Source of the DNA: Aphis gossypii | Taxonomy: Eukaryota; Arthropoda; Insecta; Hemiptera; Aphididae | Reading direction: 5' to 3' | Length of the DNA: 64,000 nt | Assembly (NCBI RefSeq): GCF_020184175.1 | Contig: NC_065530.1 | Coordinates: 74,749,260-74,813,259, forward strand | Shown here: piece after piece, positions 13,772-25,134 of the stretch | How positions within the stretch are numbered: position 1 is the stretch's first letter | Layout of the letters: every line of letters starts with the position of its first letter | Program-made: the position numbers and the translations under genes | The notes under the pieces: model-generated | The model's database searches: none | Told to the model about the DNA's origin: nothing | Seen by the model: only the letters and a program-made list of their open reading frames with translations

Positions 13772-13929
13772 CAAGGCCGCCCGCAGGGGGGGCCAGAAGG
13801 GGCCACGGCCCCCCCGCTCTTTAGGATAATTTGTTTAAATATAAAAAAAATAAAAAACAGAATTTATGATAAGTGTATTGTTTTTTCGCTGCCCCCCCCC
13901 CCCGAGAAAAATTTCTGCGGGCGACCTTG
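13772..13929. mobile_element. hAT-type MITE with G/C homopolymer runs
   Basis: 158-bp element. The left end reads CAAGGCCGCCCGCAG and the right end is the complement of CAAGGTCGCCCGCAG. The flanking 8-mers AGTGCTAT are perfect (13764-13771 and 13930-13937). Long G and C runs lie just inside the ends around an AT-rich core. Confidence 0.9.
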
Positions 13930-14504
13930 AGTGCTATACGTTTATTACTTACAAGGCACTACAAAACCCACTATAAGGTACATGGATTTGGTTTAATAAA
14001 ACAGTATTTTACATTAATGTATCAAAGAAAAAGTGATACCATTTACAAAACAAAACTTACCTTTTGTTACTGCTAAATACTAACCACAACAACCACATTA
14101 AACCTTCATTACTCGAATCACGAAAGTTTTATAGTATAAAATAAATTACTATAACATTTTACGTATTGGTAATGATAAGTCTGGGACATTCCAGATATAT
14201 TAGAAACACACTACCTACTGCATTACTTCATCTTACAAAGTTATAATCAGCTAGTAATGGATTAATTGCAGAGTTTTGTTAATTTTGATTTTTAAATTGT
14301 GTAACGGTAGTAATATTATGATGGAATTACTAATTAATTATATTAAAAAGTTTGTATGTTAATGCTTGTCTTTTGTTTTCATTTTTCTCTATAAGATTTT
14401 GGGAGTAATAAATAATACAAGTATAGGTACGCTATATGTAGTGTACACAAGTATGTTGATTGTTGACTCTTGGTTATCGATAAGTTATAGAGCGTGCAAA
14501 CAAA

Positions 14505-14745
14505 AAAAAACTGTACGGCTCATTTCGCTATTTGATGGGAACATAACATGGGCCCCTCGCTTTTCTGGCCTGACAAGATGTGATAGATCTGAAGATCTGA
14601 CCTTTCTTGTGGGGTCACTTAAAATCAAAACTTTATCAACACAATCTACGGAACCTTAATGAATTGAAGTACAAGATCAAACATACGTTGAGAAAAGTTC
14701 CAGAACAGATAGGTTTATTTTTTCATCAGTATTTGAATGGTATTT
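14505..14745 (+). pseudogene. Tc1/mariner-superfamily transposase C-terminal relic
   Basis: A + strand frame reads ISLFDGNITWAPRFSGLTRC up to a stop at 14657-14659. After that stop the sequence continues as NELKYKIKHTLRKVPEQIG. The layout (W-PPRSPDLTPCDFFLWG, then a spacer, then NELK-R-I) is the familiar end of mariner-like transposases. Here the catalytic-region aspartate equivalent is replaced (SGLTRCD for SPDLTPCD), the reading frame is broken, and no terminal repeats are evident. It is a dead fragment. The identification is by motif memory only. Confidence 0.55.
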
Positions 14746-15307
14746 AGATTATAAATCATTTACATTGGTTTTTGGATGCATATTTACATTTGTATTATTA
14801 TCCAAAGGAACAATTTATTTATTTTCTTCCCCAGTATTATTGTTTAAAGTTTCATTGATATAATCAGGAGGTACTTCATTTTCTTAAATATCAAGCTGTC
14901 CATTTGTGTGGTAGATATTGGTAGTTTCTATTTTTACTATGATCTAGCTGTTTGAAAATTTTACCATTATGTGAAAAATTATTTAATCATTTTGTTTTAT
15001 TTATGTTATAACAATAAATTGTTTTAAATCGATTAAAAGAAGAAAACAAAGTCACTGCTGTCTGTAAGTAATTTATTTTATAAAGTCTTTATAGTGTGTT
15101 AACTTTGATTGTTTTCTTCTGATATTATATTGAATCATAAAAACTATGTTTTTAACTAATCATAACAAATTAAGAATATATTTTTTTCAAAACTATTGTA
15201 TTGTTATACATAAAAAAATGTCAATAATTCTTATCTCTTAATATAAATAACTATTTAAATGGTATTTAATAAATACTTTATAATGAAATATTCTAATATT
15301 ATAGTAT

Positions 15308-16260
15308 TGTGTAATTTTCCTCACCACCTTTGATTCTTAAACGACATACAATTTACGTCGTTCGTGTCGTTTATGAGGTATTACACGAGGCGCGTTTTTT
15401 TTATTGTGGTGTCCCCATTAGGCCTAATCCACATCGTAAGCGAATACGAGCAAACGTCGATCGACAATAATAATTGATAACAAAGATATTATTAAGATTG
15501 TTAACTGTACTTTTTCGCGTATGAAATGCGTCCCGTACGACAATATAAATAATTTATAATATATTGGTAAAACAAATAAATATTGAATTATTCATTAAAT
15601 AAGAAGTTAGTTAAAATAATTTTAGTTTTGTCGTAGCACGGCATTCGCCCATTTCCAGCTTACTAGTATTGAATTTAAATTCATATTTAATTATCTTACG
15701 AAATAAGTGAGGCTGTAAATTTTCGATTATAAATTAGTTAATGAATAATATATCGCAAATATTTGTGTTTATAGAATACAATTAATAAAAATAAATAGTC
15801 ATTACTCATTACGTTACATAAAAATGATACCTTCCTCCGGGTACTATTATTTAAATTCAACACTTTTCTAATTCTTAAAATATACTTAATATATAAATGT
15901 ATACTATATAATTAATAATATGTGTACTCTAAAATACATTTATAAATCTACAAACACTATAACTAAAAGTATAAAAATATAAAAAAAAATATACTAAAAA
16001 TATTATATATTTTTAAATATTTATATTAGACAGACAGCTATAATTGGAGCTGATAGCTAAACTATTAAAATAACAATAGGTACGGTTAATTCTTTTTAGT
16101 CTATAAAAGTAAAATAATTGAAATAAATAATGAATATTACTTCACAACAAATATGCTTTATGTAATTTGGTTTTTAGTTCTAATGATCAGCCTTGTTTGA
16201 GATATAATTATTTTCTAAAATAAAAGTGATCTAAATGGTCATAACTATGTATTTTTGGCA
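15308..16260 (+). repeat. Dispersed 0.9-kb repeat, copy 1 (solo-LTR-like)
   Basis: About 950 bp that recurs in inverted orientation at 56226-57115. It begins TGTGTAATTTTCCTC and ends ATGTATTTTTGGCA, so it has the TG...CA borders of a long terminal repeat, but no clean target duplication is visible. It includes a GC-richer block with AGGCGCGTTTTTTTTATTG and GTCGATCGACAATAAT. No protein is encoded. An LTR is one reading; a non-autonomous element or older segmental duplicate are alternatives. Confidence 0.8.
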
Positions 16261-16279
16261 AAATACAGGAAACACAGTA

Positions 16280-16980
16280 TTTTATTTTCATCATCATCTA
16301 AAGGCCTTGCTTTGTCATGATAGCCATAAGTCTCTGTCATTTACCATGTTTTTTCAATTTTGAATAGGTTGTGACTTCTGAGATGTTTGAGGTCTTAAAA
16401 ATGTGATGTTCTTGGGCGTTTTCTAGACCTTTTCCTCAAGATCTTTTCTTCGCAGATATTTTTCATAAATGTGGTATGTCTGAATAGGTGCCCAATTTAT
16501 TTTCGTTTTCCTTTTTAATATGTGTTTTATTATATTCCTTTTTTCTCTTACATCTTTTAACACTTGCTCATTTGTTTTCTTTTCAACCCATAATGTTTTG
16601 ATCATTTTTCTCCAAATCCACATTTCTATTGCTTCTAAGCGGTCCTTTTCATTTTTCTTGATAGGTAGTCCAAGTTTCGCATCCATATATAGTACAAATG
16701 TTTTGATGAATTTTATTTTCGTTTCGATGTTGAAATGTTTGTTAGTTAATAGGCTGTTTTTCTTCATGAATGTTTGTTTGGCTAAAGTTATTCTTTTTTT
16801 TATGTCAATGGTGGATGTATTATAATATGTTATTATACTTCCCTATTAGAAGAACTGTTCGACTCTTGAATTACAATGTTGTTTAATTTTATAATTGGGT
16901 TGGTATATATTTATTATTTGATCTCTTCGGGCTGTCATTGATTTTGTTTTGGTAACGTTTTATTTTAGTTCACGAAAAAT
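16280..16980 (-). pseudogene. Non-LTR retrotransposon (LINE) 3' fragment, reverse transcriptase C-terminal part
   Basis: The - strand encodes, from about 16850 down, YYNTSTIDIKKRITLAKQ, then a 114-codon open stretch (16767-16423) with NKHFNIETKIKFIKTFVL and ETWTI-like remnants around KNEKDRLEAIEMWIWRKM. After a frame break, remnants such as RPRTSHF and YGYHDKARPLDDDENK follow to about 16285. This order matches the C-terminal tail of insect endonuclease-reverse transcriptases. Upstream catalytic domains are absent and frames are broken, so the copy is 5'-truncated and dead. It directly abuts the 0.9-kb repeat. Confidence 0.72.
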
Positions 16981-19900
16981 CATTAAAATCATTAAAATTT
17001 AAAATTTAAAATTAAAAAAAAAATTAAAATAAATTTTTTGTAAATTTAAAATCATTGTTCATCATTAACGAAGTTTTGAAAAAAATTAAATAAATTATAA
17101 ATCATTACAAAAAAATGTGTTACCTAATTGTTTTAAAAAATAAACTATCAAAGAATATTTATATAGTTACTTAAAAATGACTGTATTTTTATGTAAGTAG
17201 GTAATGTTAGTATAAAAAACGGATCCCATACAAAATTTAACTATTATTGCTATGTAAGATCGAATTCTTTATGTTAAAAATTTTCTAAACAATTGTCGTT
17301 AATTATAAGTACGTTATAGTTGAATATTATTTAAAATGGTTTAGTACTAATTATGACGTCAATACAACTTGCATTAAAACAACGATAAACATAATAAAAA
17401 TGAAATTGTCATTGGTAATTCTACTCTCCTTTTTTAGATAAATTTGTTCAATCGTTGTATTAATAAATATTTTGAAAATTGTAAAAACTTGTTTCTACCA
17501 TGGTTGATATTTTTAATACATGAACGATTAGCATTATTTGTGACGGCAACTGTGAAACAAAATGATGTCAGTTTCACACATCACATTTTTAACATATTCT
17601 CTAACCCTCTCAATATAAAATCTGTTATTATTTTTTGCATTTCGTAAGGATTCTTCCGTTCTGAATTAATATTTTCTTGGAAAACTTATTCATGAACTAT
17701 TTAAATTGATATGTCTCAAAAGTTCTTTATCATCTTTAGTGTTATTCATATTATCTTCCATTGAATTCGATGAAAGTCAAATACAGTTTTCAAGTTTGGC
17801 ACAAACACAATAATTCTTTGGCTTGTAAAATAAAAAAAACTAAATACCTCTGTTTTCTAAAAGAAAAATAAATAGAAACACACCATTTTACAATCACTTT
17901 TATTTATTTTTAAAAATTATTTTAGTGTTGACCTTTAAAACCAAAAATCCTTTTTTTTATATACAGAAATAATCATATTTAATATTATATTATACTTTAA
18001 CTAAATTTACAATATTCTAGCCTTTAACTATATTTAATAGATATAATAGAACTTCAAGATAATATATTTCATGAGAATATTAATTAATTTTCTTGATCAA
18101 GTTCAGTAAACTTAAAAATAATATTTTATAATCGTAATAAAATATTTGAAAAGAGAAAAAACTTCATAGTTATATTTATTATTGTTGAAATAAAATGTAT
18201 ACATTATAATAGGTGTATTTACTTAATTTAGAATCAGTTAAAATTGCTCAAATATATTATACACTAAAATAAAATACTGAAAAATAATATTATCTTATAT
18301 TATAATTTATTAGTACTTATCCAGTAATTGCAAACCACTGGGAAGTGGTGCTTTATTAGTCTAAAATCTAAATAATATACTAAACACAAAATAATAGAAT
18401 CTAACAAAAAGGACAATAACAAAACCAAACATGTTTTGACCAAAGAGTAATAAATACATTTAAATAATTTTTCTTATGTAACAAGTAGGTAAGTATGCAA
18501 TATTTAAATATTTACTTTAATTAGTAAGTTGAATTATGCAACACAACTCCATTCAAAAGAAAAACTCAAATCTTTTAAGTATATAAAAAAAAATCATCTA
18601 AACCTCTGTAGGTATTTATTTTGTGAAAAATCTTCAATTAATAAAATGTTGCTGAATAAAAACTGAACATTGAATAGATTACATAATACAAACAAACTAC
18701 TGATGGAAAAATACTAATCTTCTGGCCCAATCAATTAATAATCATATTAAAAATATTATTTTAGTACTCTTATGTATAGTTATATCAGTGCGTTACCGCT
18801 TTATCCGGTCCTTTTATAATTGTAAAATTATAGATACAAGAGCCGATAATATACAATATATGCATAATATAAATAACTATTATTTCTCTGCTGCAGATTG
18901 AATTATATATTATATATTTTTAAGTATTACGATAAAAAAAGGTATCAATGAGGTTATTATATTAACACAATTATATTAATTTTTAGTTGTTATTGGTAGC
19001 ATTTAATAAAATTTCCGTTTAAAATAATACCATATATGTTAAACTAAATAACTGACGGGTACTATCATGTTATGATATTATGATGAAGAGTGGAAAAAAT
19101 TATCGATACCTCACTTGACCTGAGAATAATAATATACTTTTTTAAATAGATGACAACAAAAATTATTTTTCTGCAGCGAAGACAAATAAATACTATGTTG
19201 ATTGAAAACAGTCATATTACTTACAGGTTAAGAGTAAAAATACATCTCATTACTCTACTATAGTTTACCGTCATCACGATTTTCTGTTTTACAGTTAGTC
19301 TAAGCTGACCTATGAGAATGGTGTTTTTTTTTTTTGTTTTTTGTTGTTTCATGGACCCGTCGTAAACTTTATTTTTCGTCGTTTTTGAATACAATAGCTT
19401 GATATGTATACTTAGTAACGCAGTTAGTAAAACGCCAGAATAATAATTTAATTCTAATCCAAAATATTCTTGATACAAATCAATTTATAATAAAAAAAAA
19501 AAAAAAAAAATGAAAACAATTTAAATTAATTTTCTTTAAAAAATAAAATAAAAACGGCAATGTGAACGTATTATTTTAAAACTATAACGACTGACGAATG
19601 AATAGTTATTATGTACAAATATAGAACTCGCAACTTTATATGAAATGAAAATTTTGAAAACTGTCAAAACGTATTAGGTAATAAATAAATTATTGATATT
19701 TTCATTATAATAATAAAAAATGTCAATTGTGGTCAGCACAATTATTTATACTTTTAATAAATTTTTTATTCTTTTCAGCCAACATAGCATTATTATTTAT
19801 TTTATTATTAACATCACTATTCAATTATTAAATAATTTATTTGTATATTACAACTATTACTAATATTACATTTTTATGGGATTATTTTATTATAATGTTT

Positions 19901-20440
19901 AAAAGAGTAAAAATATATTATATTTTGTTATAACATATGAGGTTTGTATTCATATATTAAAATGTACTCTATATATAATACCGGCTGATCTATTTAATGT
20001 AACACACTCATTATTTCAAAAAATATTTAAAAGTTTTAGACATTTTTTTACAAACATTTTCATTAAAACACGATATTTTCTTACCATTTTTTTTAAATTT
20101 TTTTTTCTAAATTAGAATATGTTTTTGTTGTACATGTATACAATGTATAAATCGATTTTTTGATAAGTAGTTTATGAGTTATAAGTATTTATAATTTAAA
20201 TGCGCAAAGTGGAGTGCTATAATGGTATCCAAAAATTAAGGTCTTTCATACAAAAAAATGGTATTGATTAAAAACTTTCAGCTTATATGTTACTAAGTAT
20301 ACATTGCTAATATAGTAAGATATTATGAAAAATTGAATTAATGTTTTTCCAAAAACACTGCATTTGAAAATTGCATTATGTCTATAAAATATAATAAAAT
20401 ATGTATGTTATAAAAGTTTCAAGTAACTAGAGTAGGTATC
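16981..20440. other. Intergenic AT-rich DNA
   Basis: No supported gene. There is a 19-20 base poly-A run at about 19491-19510. Open frames of 67-85 codons here show no recognisable domain, and their composition matches the surrounding DNA. Confidence 0.5.
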
Positions 20441-20449
20441 TCTCACTAT

Positions 20450-20740
20450 CAGCTTTAGAGGCTATTGAGGTTCATGGCTGTAAAATAAAACAATATTTTT
20501 CCATATGCCTCTATCCAGTACTACTTCGCTAGCCTCGTCTATCACTAGTTGTTTTATTTTTTCATACTTTTGTCAGTTTATCTCTACTTTGGTCTTCAAA
20601 TTGCCTTCTATCCCTAGAACTCCCAGACTAGTACATCGTTTGTTATTAAATTAGCCTCTATTCTTTAATACCGGGACAGCCAATCTGTTGTGTCGCATTT
20701 CCGCTGTTATATTCGGTCTACCGAATTGCAAGGTTAGATC
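20450..20740 (-). pseudogene. Possible non-LTR retrotransposon tail fragment
   Basis: On the - strand a GC-richer block translates in pieces as GRPNITAEMRHNRLAVPV and DEASEVVLDRGIWKNIVL. This resembles the GRPR ... DR-WK tail found after the reverse transcriptase domain of many insect LINEs. Stops interrupt it. The match is weak and from memory. Confidence 0.35.
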
Positions 20741-21265
20741 TTATTTCTAATATTTAAGTCTCTTCATTTTTTTCAAAAATCTTTCTAATGAATTTTCATT
20801 TACATCCTTTTGCATAGAAAAAAAAATAAAAAAAAATTTTTTGTATGAACAATTTTTAAATTTATTAGTTTTTAAACAAAATTTATTTAATAACAAATGT
20901 ATCACGAACAAAATAATTTTAACGAAAAAAAAATTCAAAACTAAACATTTAAATATATACAAATATTGGCCTTAGAAAAAAAAACAAATAGGTACAAAAT
21001 ATGCAGGCTCAAGAGCTTAGACTATAATTTGGAATAATGATAAATAATTTAAAAAATGTTTACTTTTGAGTGTGGCTAAATGTATATCGAAAATCGAAAC
21101 CAAAGCAGCAGGGCGCTCACCTAGCCGCTTGCGAGGGATTGAACATTAGATGTCTAAATTCAATCATGCATAACTTACTATAAAATATATATTACTTTGG
21201 ATAAAAATAAAAATATAGGTACCTATTTGAATGCGTTATTTATACTCACTTTTTCTTAACTAATA

Positions 21266-21397
21266 ATATGGCTCCAACAAACATAATAATTATTATTATA
21301 TTGACAATAGATGATTCAGAACTGCTAAATTTCCACACCACCCTAGGGGTATTAGCATAGGCGCATTTTTTTTATAGTGATATCGCCAGGAGCCATA
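21266..21397. mobile_element. Short MITE-like element
   Basis: Perfect short inverted ends ATATGGCTCC and GGAGCCATAT bound about 132 bp. The flanks TTAACTAATA and TTTACTAATG are similar enough to be a worn target duplication. The inside segment GGCGCATTTTTTTTATAGTG resembles a stretch of the 0.9-kb repeat at about 15385. Confidence 0.4.
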
Positions 21398-21399
21398 TT

Positions 21400-22690
21400 T
21401 TACTAATGTTGTATTTTATTAAAATTATTGTCAAATTATTTATTATTGTCTAATTATTATTTTTTATCAAATTATTGTTTAGACATTTATTTAACATAAT
21501 AATAATTATACAATACGCATAATTGACATTTGACAAGACTACGCGAACTGGCGAGACGCGAGAGTGACTAACGTTCACACATCGATATTGATTAATCTAA
21601 TAATCTAAAACCTAACTTAACCTGCGCCGGTAGATACAACTAACCGTCTTGTCGTCGTCGTCCGTCGCTCGGCGTGACCAATGCAGCCGTCCGCTCTGAT
21701 TTTTCGAGAATTCTCAATGTACGACGATGTTTCAAAAATGTCCAGTTTCAATAGTTTCATGCTTTTAGTTTTTGACAAATTTAAAACACATTTTATGCAG
21801 ATCGTCACGAGGAACAAGTATAGACTGTAATAATTACATCTGATGTCCGATCTATATAGTGATTTTACTAAGAAAACCAATCGTAACCACTAGTCATAAG
21901 CTCATAAGCAAGAGCAAGATTTTTTTAATTTTTTGCCACATAATAATTGTACGTTAATACTTGAATTTTAAAATAATTATGTTTAGGTATATTTGAATTT
22001 GAAAATTACGAAAATAAAATTAACAATATTGAAATGAGATTTTTTATATTAAGAATTTGGTAGACCTGTATCTTCTCTCTAACTGATATCATTGTTTTGT
22101 TTTTTTTAGAAATCAGAAGATTAAATCTGGCTGTTATCATAGCCGCCGACAGCGACAGCCTGAAGTGGCATAACCACATGCATAAGCAGGCTCACGGCTC
22201 ACGAGTTACGAATTCACAATCGTGTCAAAATGTCAAATGTCTATCCCGATAACGATTTTTTTATAATTGTAGTTCTACCATATTCTATCTTAATTCATTG
22301 GCCTAATATCTCTTACTTAGTCTTTGTTAATCAACAAAATGTACCTATTATGCACGCCCCACGGACTAAAAATGAATGGGTTGGCAGAGACGCAGAGTGG
22401 TGATGATCCCAAAATGTTCGTTCTTCGCTACTTCGCAAACTTTTTTATTGTTAGTAGTTTAGTACCTACTTGTCCTTCTTACATAGTGTAGTATAAGCTA
22501 TAGGCCCTAAAAAAAGAAAATTAATTTTACAAATGCATGTAACAACAAAAAAGACCGATTTATTAATTTTATTTAGTGGACAAAATATAGATTTCTATGA
22601 TTAAATATATATTATGAATTATATATAATATACATGTATAATTATATTAATGATTTTGAAATACCTATACATAAAATATTTATTTTGATT
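21400..22690. other. Intergenic DNA with two GC-richer patches
   Basis: GC-richer patches lie at about 21540-21720 and 22140-22240. An 87-codon open frame on the - strand (21617-21880) has low-complexity arginine/threonine content at its end and no recognisable domain. No gene is claimed. Confidence 0.4.
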
Positions 22691-22695
22691 CAAAA

Positions 22696-22911
22696 ATTAA
22701 AGTATCGTAAAAAAACCGATTAAGATAATATACTATATAGTGTTTTTACCTTTAAGTTTGATAATAGGACATCTCACTCTATAAGAAATATAATATTTTG
22801 ATTCAAATTATATTTCTTATAGAGTGAGGAGTGAGATGTCCTATTATCAAACTTAAAGGTAAAAACATTATATAATATATTATCTTAATCGGTTTTTTTA
22901 CGATGCTTAAA
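22696..22911. mobile_element. Palindromic (foldback) MITE
   Basis: The sequence is a near-perfect inverted repeat of about 100 bp per arm centred near 22796. Outer arms read AAGTATCGTAAAAAAACCG and its complement; inner arms read CACTCTATAAGAAATATAAT and its complement. Transcribed through, it would form a long hairpin. The inner block at 22745-22782 (TTACCTTTAA, ATAATAGG, TCACTCTA in order) is shared with the MITE at 26921-27355. A flanking duplication is not clear. Confidence 0.8.
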
Positions 22912-22974
22912 TTTTTAAGTGAATTATAAACATTTTTATAAATTAATATTAATTTACTCCTCATTTAAAAATTA

Positions 22975-24196
22975 GGGCGCCCGGGAATTGGGCCACTATT
23001 CACCTTTTTTGCCAAAGGTATACGGTAATTGGGCCACTAAAATTGTATATTTATTACAGGTAGGCCCGGTAATTGGGCCACTAAAATTTTATATTTATAA
23101 TAGGCATATCCGGTGATTGGGCCACTATTACATTTAAATTGTAATAAAATAATATTTAATATAATACATCTTTTTATATAAATTGATACAATTCCTAATA
23201 CTGCAGCGCATACGAAACTTTACACGAAGCGACTGCGTACCTATGCCTTATCAAAAGGTAATAAATTATCCAATATCTTATGATAAAGAATTATCAATTG
23301 TCATCAAACGAAATGGATAAAAATAGTCATACGCGTAGTCATGACAAATTAGATCTAATTTGTCATGCGCGTAGTAAGCAAAGATTATGAAACCTAACTC
23401 GAACTACAAATGCCGTCGAGTCTTTTCATTCACATTTCAAAAATAATTTCTATATGTCACATCCAAATATACATAATTTGTTAAATGTTTTATTGCAACT
23501 TCAATCAGAAGTTTATATTAAGATTAGAAGTATAGGAACAATAAAAACAATAAAATGAATTTTAGTTCGACAAAATGTTATTCTTAATGAAATTAAAAAA
23601 TATGAAGAAGAGGAAAAAATCCAATTTATTTGAATATTTACAATCTGTAGGTATCATGTAATATTTAAAAATAAAAATTATATTTTTTAAATATTATATT
23701 AGAAAAAAGTTATTTCATATTATTTATTATTTGACTGACTTTATGGATCTAAATGTTTTGTATTATATTTTTATGTACCTATTAGAAAATACTTTTTTCA
23801 TATTATTTATTTTTTGACTAACTTTATGGTCCTTATATTATATTTGTAAAATGAGTATTGGCATTCTTTATAAAAATTATTGCATATTTGACTAATTTTA
23901 TAGACCTTGTTGTATATTAAATTAATTAAATCTGTGTAGAAGTATTTTAAAAAAAATACTAATTATTTGACGAATTGTATTTTTATATGTTAAAAAAATA
24001 ATAATTAGTTAATAAACATTATATTATATTCGTATTAATAGTATATTTGTTTGCTAAACTTTTATGGCCCAATCTCCGGGTACACTTTAAAAATATAGAT
24101 TTAATTTGTGGCCTAATCTCCGGGTAGAAAAATGTTAGGTAACAAATATTTTATACAAAACAGGTAGTTAAAATGTGGCCCAATTCCCGGGCGCCC
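22975..24196 (+). mobile_element. MULE-like DNA transposon with decayed transposase
   Basis: The 1222-bp element has a perfect 22-bp inverted terminus (GGGCGCCCGGGAATTGGG and four more bases) and an 8-bp target duplication AAAAATTA (22967-22974 and 24197-24204). The motif GGTAATTGGGCCACTA is repeated three to four times inside the left end. Inverted relatives (GGCCCAATCTCCGGGT) lie inside the right end; these are typical transposase-binding subterminal repeats. Inside, about 23401-23558 on the + strand encodes TTNAVESFHSHF, SHPNIHNLLNVLLQLQSE and VYIKIRS before a stop. This resembles the C-terminal end of Mutator-like (MULE) transposases. The catalytic DDE part is missing. Confidence 0.82.
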
Positions 24197-24798
24197 AAAA
24201 ATTAAAGTATCAAAGTATTTAAATCGGCCACATACTTGATTCCGTAATTCAGTATACATTAATAATATATCAATTATCAATATACAATTCATAATGGTAT
24301 TTTAGAATTACAGAATGAAAAATCAGTACAATTGTAGTATAACTATTATATTAACAAAGCTAATAACTTAATATTTCATTTACCTATAACTTTTTTTAAT
24401 AAAATTTAAAGATTATAAACAAACTAACTAGGTACTAACATCTATATTAAATTTCATTCCCACCATAATTTCATCATTAATGGGGTTTCTTTTACTACAT
24501 TTTGTTCTACTAATAGAAGTTAAATATAATATATTAGTATGTTTAAATTTAAATCTTTAAATACAAGGACAAACATATAATATATATTTTTTAAATATTA
24601 TAAATGTCATGCGTATACTTTTGTTAAATTTAATAAGTTAGATTCTCATTTTCTGTATAATAATACAAAGCTAATCCTATAATGTTTTTTAAATGATATT
24701 TTAATTATTAAAGATTTATACTTCATTCTAATATTTAAGTTAAACACACAAAATCTTTTCTACTGAATGAACATTTGCTATGTAAGCCGTTTATACGT

Positions 24799-24832
24799 CG
24801 GAGACAACACATGTGGGTGTGGCGTCCTCTTA
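24799..24832. repeat. Solo terminal fragment of the 26921 MITE family
   Basis: GGAGACAACACATGTGGGTG followed shortly by CGTCCTCTTA matches the right end of the element at 26921-27355. Only the terminus remains. Confidence 0.6.
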
Positions 24833-25134
24833 TAAGGTTTTTATATTACTTTTAATGTATTTTGTATAATAGTTTTTAATGACTAAGTGATAATTATAAT
24901 ACTCTTATAATATATTTTTAATATTTTTAAGTTTTAATAAATTATTATAAAACATTACGTATTATATCATGTGATTTACATTACATAGGTAATATGTATG
25001 ACTCCTTACATAAAAATTTGATAAAATTTCTAACTAAGTAAAAATTCCGCTTTTATTAATTTTTACCCAAAAAAATACGACAAAGTATATTTTAATTTGT
25101 CAACCTTAATAAAAATTGTGTAGACTTCAGCGCC

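Noticed and set aside
16520..16825. 101-codon + strand frame
   Set aside because: Antisense shadow of the LINE reverse transcriptase fragment on the - strand.
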